Positions 44,795 through 54,564 are shown, counted from the first letter of the stretch. The stretch is 64,000 bases of DNA from Burkholderia sp. OK233 (GCF_900230185.1 NZ_OCSR01000001.1:5022001-5086000), one strand, 5' to 3'. Numbers and translations are program-made. The notes: a model not told the origin generated them from the letters alone.

Positions 44795-47589
44795 AGCTCA
44801 GGAAAGCGTGTGCGCACAGGCGGCAGGAGTGAGAGTGCATCGGTTAGCCGGCCCTCCACGGCAAGCCAGTTCGCGAGGCCGCCCACAGCGCGTACCTCAA
44901 CTGCCCCCGCACCTTGTCGGCGGGCCGATTCCAACCCGGCCCGAAACCACGTTCCTGCATCGCCGCCCCCTCCTGTCATCTGAACGATCAGGCCCTTGAC
45001 CCGGCAAATCTCCGCGTAGTACCAACGCTCCCCGGTCCGCTCGCAATGTCGCAACGCTTCGTTGATCGCCGTCATTGCCTCGTCAAACCGTCCGCAATCC
45101 GCCTGTGCCTGCGCGAACCGGCAAAGAAGAAACGTCAACGGCGCCAGGAAACCCGTCTCGCGTAGTTTGTCGATCGCCAAACGAAACAGGGCAAGCCGTT
45201 GCCGATGCTCCCCCGCCATGACGGAAAACAGATACTCCTCGTAACACGAACAGGCACTCAGCCAGATCGAAAATCCCACCCGGGAAGAGATGTCCCGCAG
45301 CTTCGCGAGCGCTCTGGCCGCGATATCGCGCTCGTCCATCATGAGCGCGATCGGCACGAGCGCTTCGACCAGCACATAACACGTCACCATCTCATGTGCG
45401 TAGTCCTCGGCCGCCTCGGCGGTAGTCTCAGCCAGCCGCAATGCCCGCTCCGTCTCCCCTTGAACCCACAGGACCCGCGCCAGTGTCGCGCGAGCGACGA
45501 TGCCATGATCAATCCGGAAACCGAGTGTGTTCCAGCGGTGCACGGCAGGAACATAAGTGCTAAGCATTCCTTCAAGCTGCTCGCGGGCCGCTGCCTGTTC
45601 TCCTGCGTAATGCAGCGCGACGCCCTCAATACGACGCCCGATCACCCTATTGGTCGTATCGCCGTGCTGCTGTGCAAGCGTATTGAAGCGGCGAGCGAGC
45701 AGGAGCGCGTCGTGCGCTTCACCGCCATACTGGTGCACATTCCAGAGCCCCCACAAGGCTCGGGATTCGAAGTCCGTATCGCCGACGGCGATCGCGAGCG
45801 ACAATACATTGGACCACGTGTCCCGCGTATCCTTTGTCGGTCCGACGGTATAGATGAGACCCGACGCAAACGCGGCCCCGAGCCTCAGTCTCGTCACCGG
45901 TGCGACAGCGTGCGCCGCCTCATTCTGTGCCGCGTCCAGCGCCTGTTGCGCCCGTTCGCAACACTCCTCGACCAGCGAGAGGTCGAACAGATATGGCACG
46001 GCCACCGCTGAAAGTTCGATCCCAATGGAGCGTTCGCCGGACAGCGAAAACGCCCAGTCCAGCGCCGTGCGCAAATTGCCCAGTTCGTGACAGAAATCCG
46101 CGAGCCAGTCAGACGCGGGCCGCTCGGTCCAATGCTTCTGCACGCGGTCGAACAGCCCGCAGAAATAGGTGGCGTGCGCTAGTGCTGCATGCTTGCGCTC
46201 GCCATTGTCGTCCAGTTGTTGCAGCGCGTAGGCACGCGTCGTTTCCAGCAGACGATATCTCGGGAGCGATCCGCCGCGCTCCAGGATCACCATCGATTTG
46301 CTCACCAGTCCGCCCAGTGCGTCCATGACTTCGGCGGCAGTCCAGTGCTTATCCGCAATGACATGGCTCACTGCATCAAACGTAAAGCCATTCACAAACA
46401 CACCCAGGTAACGCAGAATCGTCCGCTCCTTGTCATCGAGCAGCCGGTAGCTCCAGTCCATGGCCGCCTTCAGCGTCTGATGCCGCGGCAGCGCGGTCCG
46501 GCAGCCGCCCGTGAGTATCCGGAAGCGGTCGCCAATATGATCCGCCAGCACCTCTATGCCCAGCACGGCGGCGCGGGCGGCGGCCAGTTCAATGGCGAGC
46601 GGGATGCCGTCAAGGCATCGGCAAACCCGGCCGGTCAGAAAAATGCTTCGCTCGTCGGAAGAGAAGCGAGGATCGAGCGCATGAGCGCGCGCAAGAAACA
46701 ACTGGACCGCGCTAGTCTGAAGAATCTCATCACTCCGGTTCTGCCGATCGGGCACCTCCAGTGCGGGAACCTGATACAGCACTTCGTTCTGCACTCTCAG
46801 CGCTTCGCGACTGGTCGCAAGAATACGGACGGTATCGCTTGCGCCTTCCAGCACCACAGCCGCTTCGGCGGCTGCTTCAATCACATGCTCGCAATTGTCC
46901 AGAACAATCAGCGCGTGCTTGCCTTGCATTTCGTCTGCGATACGCGTGAGAGACAGCCGCCCTGCCGATAGCTTTATGCCCAACGCGGTCGCGAGCGCGT
47001 CCAGCACGAATCGCCCATCGGTCACGGCCGCAAGCGGAACAAATATGACACCATCGGAAAACCCTGCGGCCAGGCTCTTCGCCACCTCTGCTGCAAGCCG
47101 GGTCTTGCCAATTCCGCCAGCACCCACCAGCGTGACAATCTGTGTGCGTTCGAGCGCGGCTGTCACTTCCAGTACGTCGTCCTGCCGCCCGATCAAAACT
47201 GAACCACTCGACGGAACAGCAAAATCGCGCGCGTGCAGCGCACGGGCAGTTCCGTCAGGGAGACAGCGCGGTTCAGGGTGCGGCTCCGCGGTCTGCGCTT
47301 CATCTGCAAACAGGAGCCGGTAGCCACGGCCGGGTACTGTCCTGATCAGTTCACGGTCTTCACCCAGGGCCTTGCGCAATGCCGCGATATGGACCTGAAG
47401 ATTGTTTTCTTCGACAACCGTATCCGGCCAGACAGCACACATGATCTGGTCCTTGGAGACGAGTGAACCCTTTGCGCTGACCAACAGTTCGAGAACGTCG
47501 ATTGCACGGGAGCCGATGCGCAGCGGTGCGCCATCGCGTCTTATTTCCCGCTGCTCGAGAAAAAACTGCAGTTTGCCAATCTGAATCAT
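44725..47589 (-). CDS. Large winged-helix/NTPase/TPR transcriptional regulator
   Basis: 954-aa regulator. Residues 1-100 are an OmpR-type winged helix (GSRAIDVLELLVSAKGSLVS, HIAALRKALGEDRELIRTVP). A STAND-type ATPase follows, with Walker A TLVGAGGIGKTRLAAEV (about 155-170) and Walker B ALIVLDNCEHV. The rest is helical TPR-like repeats (about 480-950). The start at 47589 is preferred because GAGG lies 7 nt upstream; the longer frame has none. It converges on the efflux operon and overlaps the outer-membrane gene by 70 nt. The large sensor/TPR part suggests it integrates a metabolic signal. Control of the cio-efflux operon is plausible but unproven. Confidence 0.87.
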   Translation of the reverse strand: MIQIGKLQFFLEQREIRRDGAPLRIGSRAIDVLELLVSAKGSLVSKDQIMCAVWPDTVVEENNLQVHIAALRKALGEDRELIRTVPGRGYRLLFADEAQTAEPHPEPRCLPDGTARALHARDFAVPSSGSVLIGRQDDVLEVTAALERTQIVTLVGAGGIGKTRLAAEVAKSLAAGFSDGVIFVPLAAVTDGRFVLDALATALGIKLSAGRLSLTRIADEMQGKHALIVLDNCEHVIEAAAEAAVVLEGASDTVRILATSREALRVQNEVLYQVPALEVPDRQNRSDEILQTSAVQLFLARAHALDPRFSSDERSIFLTGRVCRCLDGIPLAIELAAARAAVLGIEVLADHIGDRFRILTGGCRTALPRHQTLKAAMDWSYRLLDDKERTILRYLGVFVNGFTFDAVSHVIADKHWTAAEVMDALGGLVSKSMVILERGGSLPRYRLLETTRAYALQQLDDNGERKHAALAHATYFCGLFDRVQKHWTERPASDWLADFCHELGNLRTALDWAFSLSGERSIGIELSAVAVPYLFDLSLVEECCERAQQALDAAQNEAAHAVAPVTRLRLGAAFASGLIYTVGPTKDTRDTWSNVLSLAIAVGDTDFESRALWGLWNVHQYGGEAHDALLLARRFNTLAQQHGDTTNRVIGRRIEGVALHYAGEQAAAREQLEGMLSTYVPAVHRWNTLGFRIDHGIVARATLARVLWVQGETERALRLAETTAEAAEDYAHEMVTCYVLVEALVPIALMMDERDIAARALAKLRDISSRVGFSIWLSACSCYEEYLFSVMAGEHRQRLALFRLAIDKLRETGFLAPLTFLLCRFAQAQADCGRFDEAMTAINEALRHCERTGERWYYAEICRVKGLIVQMTGGGGDAGTWFRAGLESARRQGAGAVEVRAVGGLANWLAVEGRLTDALSLLPPVRTRFPELQGCCVATWEASVVSCQPPPSDL

Positions 47590-47991
47590 CGCCGGCCTCG
47601 ACATGTCAAGCGTGAATCCCAGACCACGGCACCTGGGGAACAGCGATCCGATCAGACCGTGACCGCGGGCCATGTGCTGACGGCAACGCAATATTCGCTT
47701 TAGAGCAATTGCGAAGATGCAGACTTATATCTAACGTTACGGAAAGACCGCTGAGATGGACCTGTCATGGTGACGCCTCAGCATAACTCGCCAGGAGGGC
47801 TTCGGCAAATCCCATTGGGCGCGAAATCACCGCCTATGTCGATGACACGGCAAACTTGTTGTCCATAAAACGAATGATTCAAGTGCGATCATCTAGATCT
47901 AGCCACTCACAGGTTTCCACTCACGCTCGCCGTGAATAGAATGTAAAAGGCGTCAAACCGACGCGCTTCAGATCAAGCCGAGAGGATCATC
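47590..47991. other. Intergenic region upstream of the regulator and the small secreted protein
   Basis: 402 bp holding the divergent promoters for the large regulator (minus) and the His-rich small protein (plus). I see no gene, repeat or clear operator in it. Confidence 0.4.
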
Positions 47992-48195
47992 ATGAAAATC
48001 ACTGCGTTTTTTGCGGTCGTGGTTTTAGGCATTTTCTTTTTCACACCGGCCTTTTCCAGTGAGCATATGCATGTGAATCACGATCACGAACACACCCGCT
48101 ATCAACCGCCCCGCGCGGATCAGGGCAGCGCGGGTCAAAATACATCGGCCGAGGCGCCGCAGGACAACAATCAGCCCGTGCCGGGCAGCAAGTAA
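47992..48195 (+). CDS. Small secreted His-rich protein
   Basis: 67-aa protein. A signal peptide (MKITAFFAVVVLGIFFFTPA, cleavage near FSS) is followed by a His/Asp-rich segment EHMHVNHDHEHTRYQPP and a Gln/Asn/Ser-rich tail. GAGAGGATCATC precedes the ATG. Seven histidines in the first 20 mature residues suggest divalent-metal binding in the periplasm. No family is recognised. Confidence 0.6.
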   Translation: MKITAFFAVVVLGIFFFTPAFSSEHMHVNHDHEHTRYQPPRADQGSAGQNTSAEAPQDNNQPVPGSK

Positions 48196-48218
48196 GATCG
48201 AGGAGCGCGTGTCTAGTC

Positions 48219-49007
48219 CTAGCGTGCATAGCGAAGCAGAAAATCCCGTAACGGCGGATTCACAATATCGGCATGCGTCAAATTCGGCGTATGTCCCGCC
48301 CGGTCGACCAGTACAAGATCTTTGCAGTTCGGCAACCGGGCGGCGAGCGCTTCTGCGCAGTCAGGGCTGATGGCGGCGTCGTCGCGCCCATGGAACACGA
48401 TCGACGTATGCGTAATCTCGGCGAGGCGCGGTGTGATGTCATCCCTCGAGACGAGGGCATTGACCGGATGTTCGAAGTGATCCGCGCTGGCGTTCATCCA
48501 TTTCCGGATCCATGCCGATGCTGCGTACTCGGGACCGAACAGAAACGCCGACAGATTCTGCGCGACATTTTTCGCACCATGGCGCGCCCACTCCGCTTTC
48601 AGTTCCTCGAAAGACTGCTGGACCGCTTCGGAGTCGACGTCGCTTCGTGTCGATATCAGCGCGATCGCGCGAAAACGATCCGGCTCCAGCAACGCCGCAC
48701 GCATCGATATAAATCCGCCTTGAGACATGCCGACAAGCGATGCCGAGGCAACCTCCAGATGATCGAGCAAGGCAATGAGATCCTGCGCGGAGTCCCAGTA
48801 GCTAAACGCCCGGTTCGTGGCTCCCGTTGCACCGAAACCTCGCTGGTCCCAAACGACACAACGGAACTCATTCCGGAGCTCCGCGATGTTCGGCTGGAAC
48901 ATGTCGCCATCCATCAGGAAGCCATGACTGAAGACAACGACAGGCGCCCCGGAAGGGCCGAACTCATCGTATGAAAAGCGTATCCCTTCTCGTTCAAAAA
49001 ACGGCAT
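48219..49007 (-). CDS. Alpha/beta hydrolase
   Basis: 262-aa alpha/beta hydrolase resembling enol-lactonase and haloperoxidase-type members. It begins MPFFEREGIRFSYDEFGPSG, with the oxyanion HGFLMDG, nucleophile elbow GMSQGG (about residue 98), acid in FHGRDDAAI and His in VDRAGHTPNL. The start at 49007 is chosen (GTGGGGA upstream). It is divergent from the AraC gene at 49323, and the pair may belong with the catabolic cluster to the right. The substrate is not deducible; ring-cleavage intermediates are possible for this subfamily. Confidence 0.85.
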   Translation of the reverse strand: MPFFEREGIRFSYDEFGPSGAPVVVFSHGFLMDGDMFQPNIAELRNEFRCVVWDQRGFGATGATNRAFSYWDSAQDLIALLDHLEVASASLVGMSQGGFISMRAALLEPDRFRAIALISTRSDVDSEAVQQSFEELKAEWARHGAKNVAQNLSAFLFGPEYAASAWIRKWMNASADHFEHPVNALVSRDDITPRLAEITHTSIVFHGRDDAAISPDCAEALAARLPNCKDLVLVDRAGHTPNLTHADIVNPPLRDFLLRYAR

Positions 49008-49322
49008 GCATGTCCCCACTTTCGAATAATACGGTGGATTCAATATAAGCCGACCTCCGCTGGAACGCCTGACCGAAAGATCCGATTGCTTGTCAAATCG
49101 TCCTGACTTTCGAAAACCGACTTTCGAAGACCTCCGCGCACGTCAGAGCACGTTTCTACCCATTGACGGCACTCCTTACTTTTGATTAAGTGACGTCTTC
49201 GCGAGCTGTCAATTGACTGGCTTGCCGCAAGATCTCGCCGCTTACCGAAGCGTCTTTTTCGTATTCATGGAATCCGGTAACGCGTAATGCACCACCGCGT
49301 TCCACGTGGAGAAATGTTGGGT
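49008..49322. other. Divergent promoter region with shared element
   Basis: 315 bp between the hydrolase and AraC gene. It carries, at 49234-49262, a 29-bp segment that recurs nearly unchanged in the porin upstream region at 57962-57991 (listed separately). No gene is seen. Confidence 0.5.
49234..49262. promoter_or_regulatory. Shared element, copy 1
   Basis: CTCGCCGCTTACCGAAGCGT followed by CTTTTTCGT. The core CGCTT-N4-AAGCG is an inverted repeat. A second copy lies upstream of the porin at 57962. It begins about 90 bp before the AraC start codon. It may be an operator for a regulator of this cluster, or a weak hairpin with T-tail. Confidence 0.45.
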
Positions 49323-50189
49323 ATGACGACAGTACCAATTGATGTAGACAAGCCCGTCTGGATTTTGCAAGGAAGTTTCGGGCGGGCGACGGTGAACCTC
49401 ATTAGCCGTCCGCTTGTCGCTCACGCTCACTCCCAATACCAGTTCCTTTTCAAGCTTGGCGGAAGCAACTGCAATTTCCGCATCGGCGCGGACGATTGCG
49501 CGCTTACAGCGGAGCGGGCAATCTGTCTGAATCCCTGGGTCGAACACTCGAAAAGCTGTAGCGACGACGAACCTTCCCTGATCCTGTCTCTCGTCATCGA
49601 AGCCCCCTGGCTGCGGCAGCAATTGAAACTCGCCGAAAGCGGCACCGCGAGCATCTTCCCTAAGGCTGAGGTCGTCGTCACGCCGGACGTGCAGCATCAC
49701 GTGGATCGTATCGCCGCGGCGATCACTAACCACCTGGTTGCCCAGAACGACAATTGCATGCCCATTCTTGCGGATCTGGTGACCGCACTCGGGCGAGATT
49801 TTGCCGATCCTGCGTTGACGGCCGGCATCATTCCGTCAGGCAGACCGATTGATTTCCGCATCCGCAAAGCGGTGGATTTCATCAAACACGCGTCGGTGAC
49901 GAATCCCACCGTTGCTCAGGTCGCGGCCCAAGTCGGCTTATCCAGGTCGAGATTCTTCCAGCAATTTCGACTGTGCATGGGCATTTCACCGCAGCACTAT
50001 ATCGATTGGGTCCGCATGTCTCATGCGATCCAGCTGCTTGGAGCTAGCGATAAACCACTTTCCGATGTAGCCGAGGAGTTGGGGTTCGAAGAACACAGCC
50101 ACTTCACCCGCTTTTTCGCACAACACATGGGTGTGCCACCCAGTGAGTTCCGCAGGCATTCCGTGACGCTGGACAACCAGCACGGCTGA
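49323..50189 (+). CDS. AraC-family transcriptional regulator
   Basis: 288-aa regulator. The N-terminal cupin-like domain contains VAHAHSQYQFLFKLGG (the metal-site-like HAH). The C-terminal 100 residues are the double helix-turn-helix (PTVAQVAAQVGLSRSRFFQQ and LSDVAEELGFEEHSHFTRFF). The ATG at 49323 is favoured over 49314 by spacing from GTGGAGA. It converges on the seven-gene catabolic block and is its likely regulator. The effector is unknown. Confidence 0.88.
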   Translation: MTTVPIDVDKPVWILQGSFGRATVNLISRPLVAHAHSQYQFLFKLGGSNCNFRIGADDCALTAERAICLNPWVEHSKSCSDDEPSLILSLVIEAPWLRQQLKLAESGTASIFPKAEVVVTPDVQHHVDRIAAAITNHLVAQNDNCMPILADLVTALGRDFADPALTAGIIPSGRPIDFRIRKAVDFIKHASVTNPTVAQVAAQVGLSRSRFFQQFRLCMGISPQHYIDWVRMSHAIQLLGASDKPLSDVAEELGFEEHSHFTRFFAQHMGVPPSEFRRHSVTLDNQHG

Positions 50190-50253
50190 ACAGGGGGCGT
50201 GGGGCGCGAATGATCCCCACACCCTCTGAAAGCCAGGATTGCTTTAACCGGAA

Positions 50254-51213
50254 TCAGGCCGCGGTCTTCTGTACTGCGTAACCACTGTCACTGATGGACG
50301 CGTCGGCGACTACCGGATTGCCAAGCACGCCCAATCCATCGATCTCGACCTCGACCCAGTCTCCCGGCCGCATATGCACCAGACCCGGTGTCGGAAAGGG
50401 GCCGTATTGACGCGAGAGATCGTGGCCCTCGACATCATCCGCCTGAGGCTTCAATGCGCCAGGCGTTCCCATCGCAATCAGGTCGCCAGACCGCAAACGA
50501 TAGCCCTGACTCAGATAGCTGATCACTTGCGCAACGCCCAACAGCATATCGTCGAGAGGTGCGCTCTGGCGAACGACACCGTTGACGCGAGTCATGACAG
50601 TGTGTTTTGCCGGATCGCCAAATTCGTCACGGGTCATCAACCACGGCCCATAGGACCCGGATGCTTCGAAATTCTTGCCGAGGCCGAATTGACGATTGTG
50701 CATCTGGAACTCGCGAACCGATCCTTCGTTGAGGCAGGTGTAACCCGCCACATGGTCCAGCGCTCGCTCCACCGGTATATAACGCCCAGGCGTGCCGATG
50801 ACGACACCTAGTTCGCCCTCATAGTCGAACGCGCGCGCAACGGATTCCTGCGGCGCCAGAATCGGCTCGCCGGCGCCGACATAGGACGCAGCCGTGCGCA
50901 TGAAAAGGTGGGGAAATTCTTTTGACGTTTGAAGTCCCGTTTCCGCGATATGGCTCTTGAAGTTCAACGCTAATGCCCACATCGCGTTCGGGCGGTCCAG
51001 GAAGGGCTTGAGTGTGACGTCAGCGATCGCCCGATCGCCCGGCCGCCCTTCTGCCGCCAGCCGCAGCCGCGTTAGCCCATCCTCCTGCTCCAGGATTGAA
51101 ATGAGGCTGGATGGAAGGTCCGGGGCGATGTCGGAGACAGCAACGAAATGGGTCGGGCTGGTGACGATTCCAAGTGCGATGCGGCCACCGTCGGAGTAAG
51201 CAATAATCTTCAT
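50254..51213 (-). CDS. Fumarylacetoacetate hydrolase family protein
   Basis: 319-aa FAH-family enzyme. It has the metal-binding acidic residues in FDYEGELGVVIG (about residues 130-140) and the conserved HVAGYTCLNEGSVREFQMHN, LRSGDLIAMGTPGAL and MRPGDWVEVEIDGLGVLGNP. Members cleave C-C bonds of acylpyruvates such as fumarylpyruvate, or decarboxylate ring-cleavage products. It is last of the minus-strand block, 153 nt after the MFS importer gene. It could act on the product of an imported aromatic acid. Confidence 0.9.
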   Translation of the reverse strand: MKIIAYSDGGRIALGIVTSPTHFVAVSDIAPDLPSSLISILEQEDGLTRLRLAAEGRPGDRAIADVTLKPFLDRPNAMWALALNFKSHIAETGLQTSKEFPHLFMRTAASYVGAGEPILAPQESVARAFDYEGELGVVIGTPGRYIPVERALDHVAGYTCLNEGSVREFQMHNRQFGLGKNFEASGSYGPWLMTRDEFGDPAKHTVMTRVNGVVRQSAPLDDMLLGVAQVISYLSQGYRLRSGDLIAMGTPGALKPQADDVEGHDLSRQYGPFPTPGLVHMRPGDWVEVEIDGLGVLGNPVVADASISDSGYAVQKTAA

Positions 51214-51366
51214 GATCGAGAGTGTCTTTGCGTTGGATTAAAAAGCTGGATGTGCAGTCTGAATGCAGGAGCGCTGTCCCACGTGCATCGGTGGCACCAG
51301 CAGCACACTGGCGTTTGCGAGTCCGATTGACGACTTGTCAGTGAGCGGAGCATGACGTGGCGAGTC

Positions 51367-52656
51367 TCAGTTCTCCGCCACGGCGCTATCGGGAAACTTT
51401 TGAACCGCTCTACGACCGACCAACGATAGGGCTGCGAGCGCGAGGATCGCAGCACCGGCAGGCACAACGGAGGTGAGGACGATATCGCGTACCGGCCAGC
51501 CGAGCGACAGCAACCCCCCTCCAATCGCCGGCCCAACGAAGGAGCCGACCCGCCCGATCGCATGCCCCCAGCCGACCCCGGTCGCGCGAATCTCCGGCGG
51601 ATAAAACGCGACTGCAAGCGCGGTCTGACCCATGATGCCGTTGACCAGACCGGCGCCGATCACGCCGATGAGCAGCAACACGATGCCTGGCGTTACCGCC
51701 ACCTGGCTAAGGCCGGTAATGCTGAGAATCACCAGCAACAATCCCAGAACCAGAGCCGATTTCACCTTGAGCCTGCCAGCAAGCGTCATCATCGCGACAG
51801 CCCCGGTCATGAGGATGTTGCCGCTCAGACCACCGATACTGAAGGCCGCCATGCCGACTGACGCACGGTCCGCTGAGAAACCGAAGTCCACCAGCAGCGT
51901 CGGCACCCAGAACAGCAGTGCATAGACGTCCATGAAGATCAGGAATGAAAATAGCCACAGCAGGCACGTATAGGCGCCCAGACCATTTTCGAACAGTGCC
52001 TTGAGCGGGTTTGACACGCGCGCGGCGACGGCATCGGCTATCACCGGGCTGCGCGCGGGGAGGATGCGAAAAAACGTGGGCACCAGCAGGAAAGGAAGGA
52101 CACCGCCGGACACGAAGATAGATTGCCAGCCGAAATGACTCATCAGCGGGCCACCGGCCACGCCGCCCGTCACCGCGCCTACGGACATGCCGGTCGTGAT
52201 GAGCAGGGATGCCGCCACCTTATGCTTCGCGCCAATGATGCCGGCCGCCGCCGTAATGGCAATCGGCAACGCCGCGCCCAAACCGATGGCCGCCGCGAGG
52301 CGCATGACGGACAAGCTGGCGATATCGTTCGCATACATCGTCAGCAACGTGCTTCCGGCGAACAGCACAACGCTGGCGACACCTATGGAACGGTGTCCGA
52401 AACGTTGAGCGAGCGGACCGGAAACCATGAAACCGATCGCCGCGCCAATGTTCGTCGCCACGAAAACGGTGGTGAAGAGCGCTGGCGCCAGGTGCCATTC
52501 ATGAGCGAGCTTCGGCACAACAAAGGAGATCGACGTGGTGTTGAATCCGTCTAGAACGATCACCAGGAAGCACACCAACAGGGCCAGCAGAGGCCCTGCG
52601 CGGCGCGTTTTGGCCAGGCCGCCTTCCATGGACAGTTTCGGGTCTTTCGCAATCAT
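51367..52656 (-). CDS. MFS transporter, aromatic acid:H+ symporter type
   Basis: 429-aa, 12-helix importer of the AAHS family. LVCFLVIVLDGFNTTSISFV contains the diagnostic DGFN/DGxD motif of helix 1, and GPLAQRFGHRSIGVASVVLF is the helix 2-3 loop. PcaK and BenK-like members import benzoate or hydroxybenzoates with protons. A strong AGGAGATGATTCG ribosome site precedes the ATG. Its neighbours (FAH hydrolase, amidase, porin) support import of an aromatic or carboxylated nutrient. Confidence 0.9.
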   Translation of the reverse strand: MIAKDPKLSMEGGLAKTRRAGPLLALLVCFLVIVLDGFNTTSISFVVPKLAHEWHLAPALFTTVFVATNIGAAIGFMVSGPLAQRFGHRSIGVASVVLFAGSTLLTMYANDIASLSVMRLAAAIGLGAALPIAITAAAGIIGAKHKVAASLLITTGMSVGAVTGGVAGGPLMSHFGWQSIFVSGGVLPFLLVPTFFRILPARSPVIADAVAARVSNPLKALFENGLGAYTCLLWLFSFLIFMDVYALLFWVPTLLVDFGFSADRASVGMAAFSIGGLSGNILMTGAVAMMTLAGRLKVKSALVLGLLLVILSITGLSQVAVTPGIVLLLIGVIGAGLVNGIMGQTALAVAFYPPEIRATGVGWGHAIGRVGSFVGPAIGGGLLSLGWPVRDIVLTSVVPAGAAILALAALSLVGRRAVQKFPDSAVAEN

Positions 52657-52758
52657 CGAATCATCTCCTTTGCAACTCGTGCACGGGTACGCGACCCGGC
52701 TGACATGCTGTAGCCAGGCGTGAGCACACGCCTGTTGAACCGACGCGCCACCATGGAC

Positions 52759-53961
52759 TCAGGCCCGTATAGACGCTGCGATGCTCTGCTGCAGCGCGGG
52801 GGTAAAAATGCGCTTGGGAAGCATGCAATGAATACCTTTGGGCGGAATGGTCGAGTAGACCGTTCCGGTCTGATTGGCGTATTGCGTCACACGGAAGCTG
52901 CCTGCCACGCTATAGATTCCGTAGCAATCTTCCGGTGCAATGCCACTGGCGGCAGACAGCCAGCTGATCATCTGGCGCAGACAGGCAACCAGTGAATTCT
53001 CGAGAGAGTCGGAAAACCCGAAGCCGATCCAGTGGTCAGGCGTCTCCGCCATGGGCACATTCAGCGCAGCACCTTTGTGCAGGATGTACTGGATGCGCAT
53101 CTCTTCGAAGGCAGTCTCAATCGAGGTCTGATCGACGTTGCCTTCACCCGAGGCGCCCATGGAGCCGCCCGTCCACACCCGTGCACCGCTGACCTGTACA
53201 GGCAGGAAGATCGACGTGTCCACACCCAGCACGGCACAGTCCAGATTGCCGCCATAATTGCCGGCCAGATTCGCGCTGACGGGTTTCTCTCCGGCCGGCT
53301 GTGTGGCGATATATGCCTGAAATGGCTGCAGCGGAATATTGACGCCTGGCACATATGCGGCGGCGGTCCTGTCCTTGTCGAATTTCAGATAGCGCAGGTA
53401 AGGCTTGAAATCGTGGGGCAATGCACCGACGCCGGGAGGCGCGGAATTCCAGCCCCAGTCGATCGGCCGCATCTTCAACATACGGCATTCGACCAGATCG
53501 CCCACTTCGGCACCAATGATCGAAACGGGCCCAATCAGCGAGAAGGGACCGTTGGGGTACTTCTTGCGGATCGGCTCGCGCTCCTTGAAGGTCAGCCCAT
53601 ACTTGGCCTCATTGCCCCAATTGGTCCAGGTGCCGTCATACCAGACGGTATCGCCCGATTTGATCGTGACCGCGGTCGGCGCGCCAGGCTCGATCTGCCC
53701 AACCTTGACCGTTTCCAGCGACGGCACCAGTTTGATGGTCTGACCTTCGCGCGAGGCTGCCGCGACAGCCGCCCCTTGCGACGAGCCGCTCTGCGCGCGA
53801 GCTGCGCTGGAAAAACCTAAAGCGCCCGCCGCAAACGCACCGAAACCAAGCTTCAGAATCGATCGGCGGCAAGCGTCGGTGGCGTCACATGTCGAGGCAT
53901 GCCTGTCGTCCGTGGTGCCTGTTACGCTCACTGCATCGCGTTGTTCTGTTTCGCGTTTCAT
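52759..53961 (-). CDS. Acetamidase/formamidase family protein with Tat-like signal
   Basis: 400-aa FmdA/AmdA-family protein. A long N-terminus holds a Tat-like twin-Arg region CRRSILKLGFGAFAAGALGF then AxA (SSAARAQ), implying export to the periplasm, which is unusual because characterised formamidases are cytoplasmic. The core contains SGDTVWYDGTWTNWG, the metal-region LDCAVLGVDTSIFLPV and ARVWTGGSMGASGEGNVDQT. It lies 102 nt after the MFS gene in the order of the DNA, transcribed upstream of it. AGGAAGATTTTC precedes the ATG. It may cleave a small amide. Confidence 0.85.
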   Translation of the reverse strand: MKRETEQRDAVSVTGTTDDRHASTCDATDACRRSILKLGFGAFAAGALGFSSAARAQSGSSQGAAVAAASREGQTIKLVPSLETVKVGQIEPGAPTAVTIKSGDTVWYDGTWTNWGNEAKYGLTFKEREPIRKKYPNGPFSLIGPVSIIGAEVGDLVECRMLKMRPIDWGWNSAPPGVGALPHDFKPYLRYLKFDKDRTAAAYVPGVNIPLQPFQAYIATQPAGEKPVSANLAGNYGGNLDCAVLGVDTSIFLPVQVSGARVWTGGSMGASGEGNVDQTSIETAFEEMRIQYILHKGAALNVPMAETPDHWIGFGFSDSLENSLVACLRQMISWLSAASGIAPEDCYGIYSVAGSFRVTQYANQTGTVYSTIPPKGIHCMLPKRIFTPALQQSIAASIRA

Positions 53962-54000
53962 GAAAATCTTCCTAATATCGTTTCAATAGGACACGACGTG

Positions 54001-54564
54001 TCATCGCACGGTCGTTGCGCCGATTGCTTCAATTGCACCCTTGACGACCTGATCATCGATCTCCGAGGGCGCACCACTCGCGCCAACGGCACCTAACAGA
54101 TGCCCGTCGACAAAAACAGGAAACACACCCCGTGCCGGCAGAAACGGGGCGAAATACCCAGCGCCGGAAACATTGCTGTACTCCGAAGGATCGTCCTTGA
54201 AGCGCTGCTCCAGCGTTGCACCGGACTGGCCACCAAGCGCAACGGAGGCGAAGGCTTTGCCGCGGGCGAAATCAACGCTAGCAAACGGCGCGCCGTCCAT
54301 GCGTATAGCCATGATGAGGTGACCTCCCGGGTCGAGCACGGCGAAACTCATCGCGAGATGGCGGCTCTGCGCAGTTGCCGTTGCGATGTCGACAAGCTTC
54401 ATTGCCTGCTTGATACTCAGCGAATAGCTTGCAAGCGCAGGCGCTGTCTGCTGCGCTTGAGTCGTGTCGGCGACACAAACGTTGCTCAGAAAAACGAAGC
54501 ACGCCGAACCCAGCAATGTGGCTAGTACAGCCATGTTTGACGGAGCTGAACGACGGAATCTCAA
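54001..54564 (-). CDS. HbpS/GlcG-family (DUF336) secreted protein
   Basis: 187-aa protein with a signal peptide (MAVLATLLGSACFVFLSNVC region, cleaved near VCVAD). A haem-degrading HbpS/GlcG-like domain follows: LVDIATATAQSRHLAMSFAV, VLDPGGHLIMAIRMDGAPFA, FARGKAFASVAL, and GAVGASGAPSEIDDQVVKGA. The start is a TTG with GAGGAG 7 nt upstream. The family binds haem or small ligands and often sits in glycolate or aromatic catabolic clusters; its role is unclear. It lies 39 nt upstream of the acetamidase gene. Confidence 0.85.
   Translation of the reverse strand: MRFRRSAPSNMAVLATLLGSACFVFLSNVCVADTTQAQQTAPALASYSLSIKQAMKLVDIATATAQSRHLAMSFAVLDPGGHLIMAIRMDGAPFASVDFARGKAFASVALGGQSGATLEQRFKDDPSEYSNVSGAGYFAPFLPARGVFPVFVDGHLLGAVGASGAPSEIDDQVVKGAIEAIGATTVR

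Noticed and set aside
45199..46011. 270-codon plus frame opposite the large regulator
   Set aside because: Antisense to the TPR region of the regulator; composition is that of a shadow frame.
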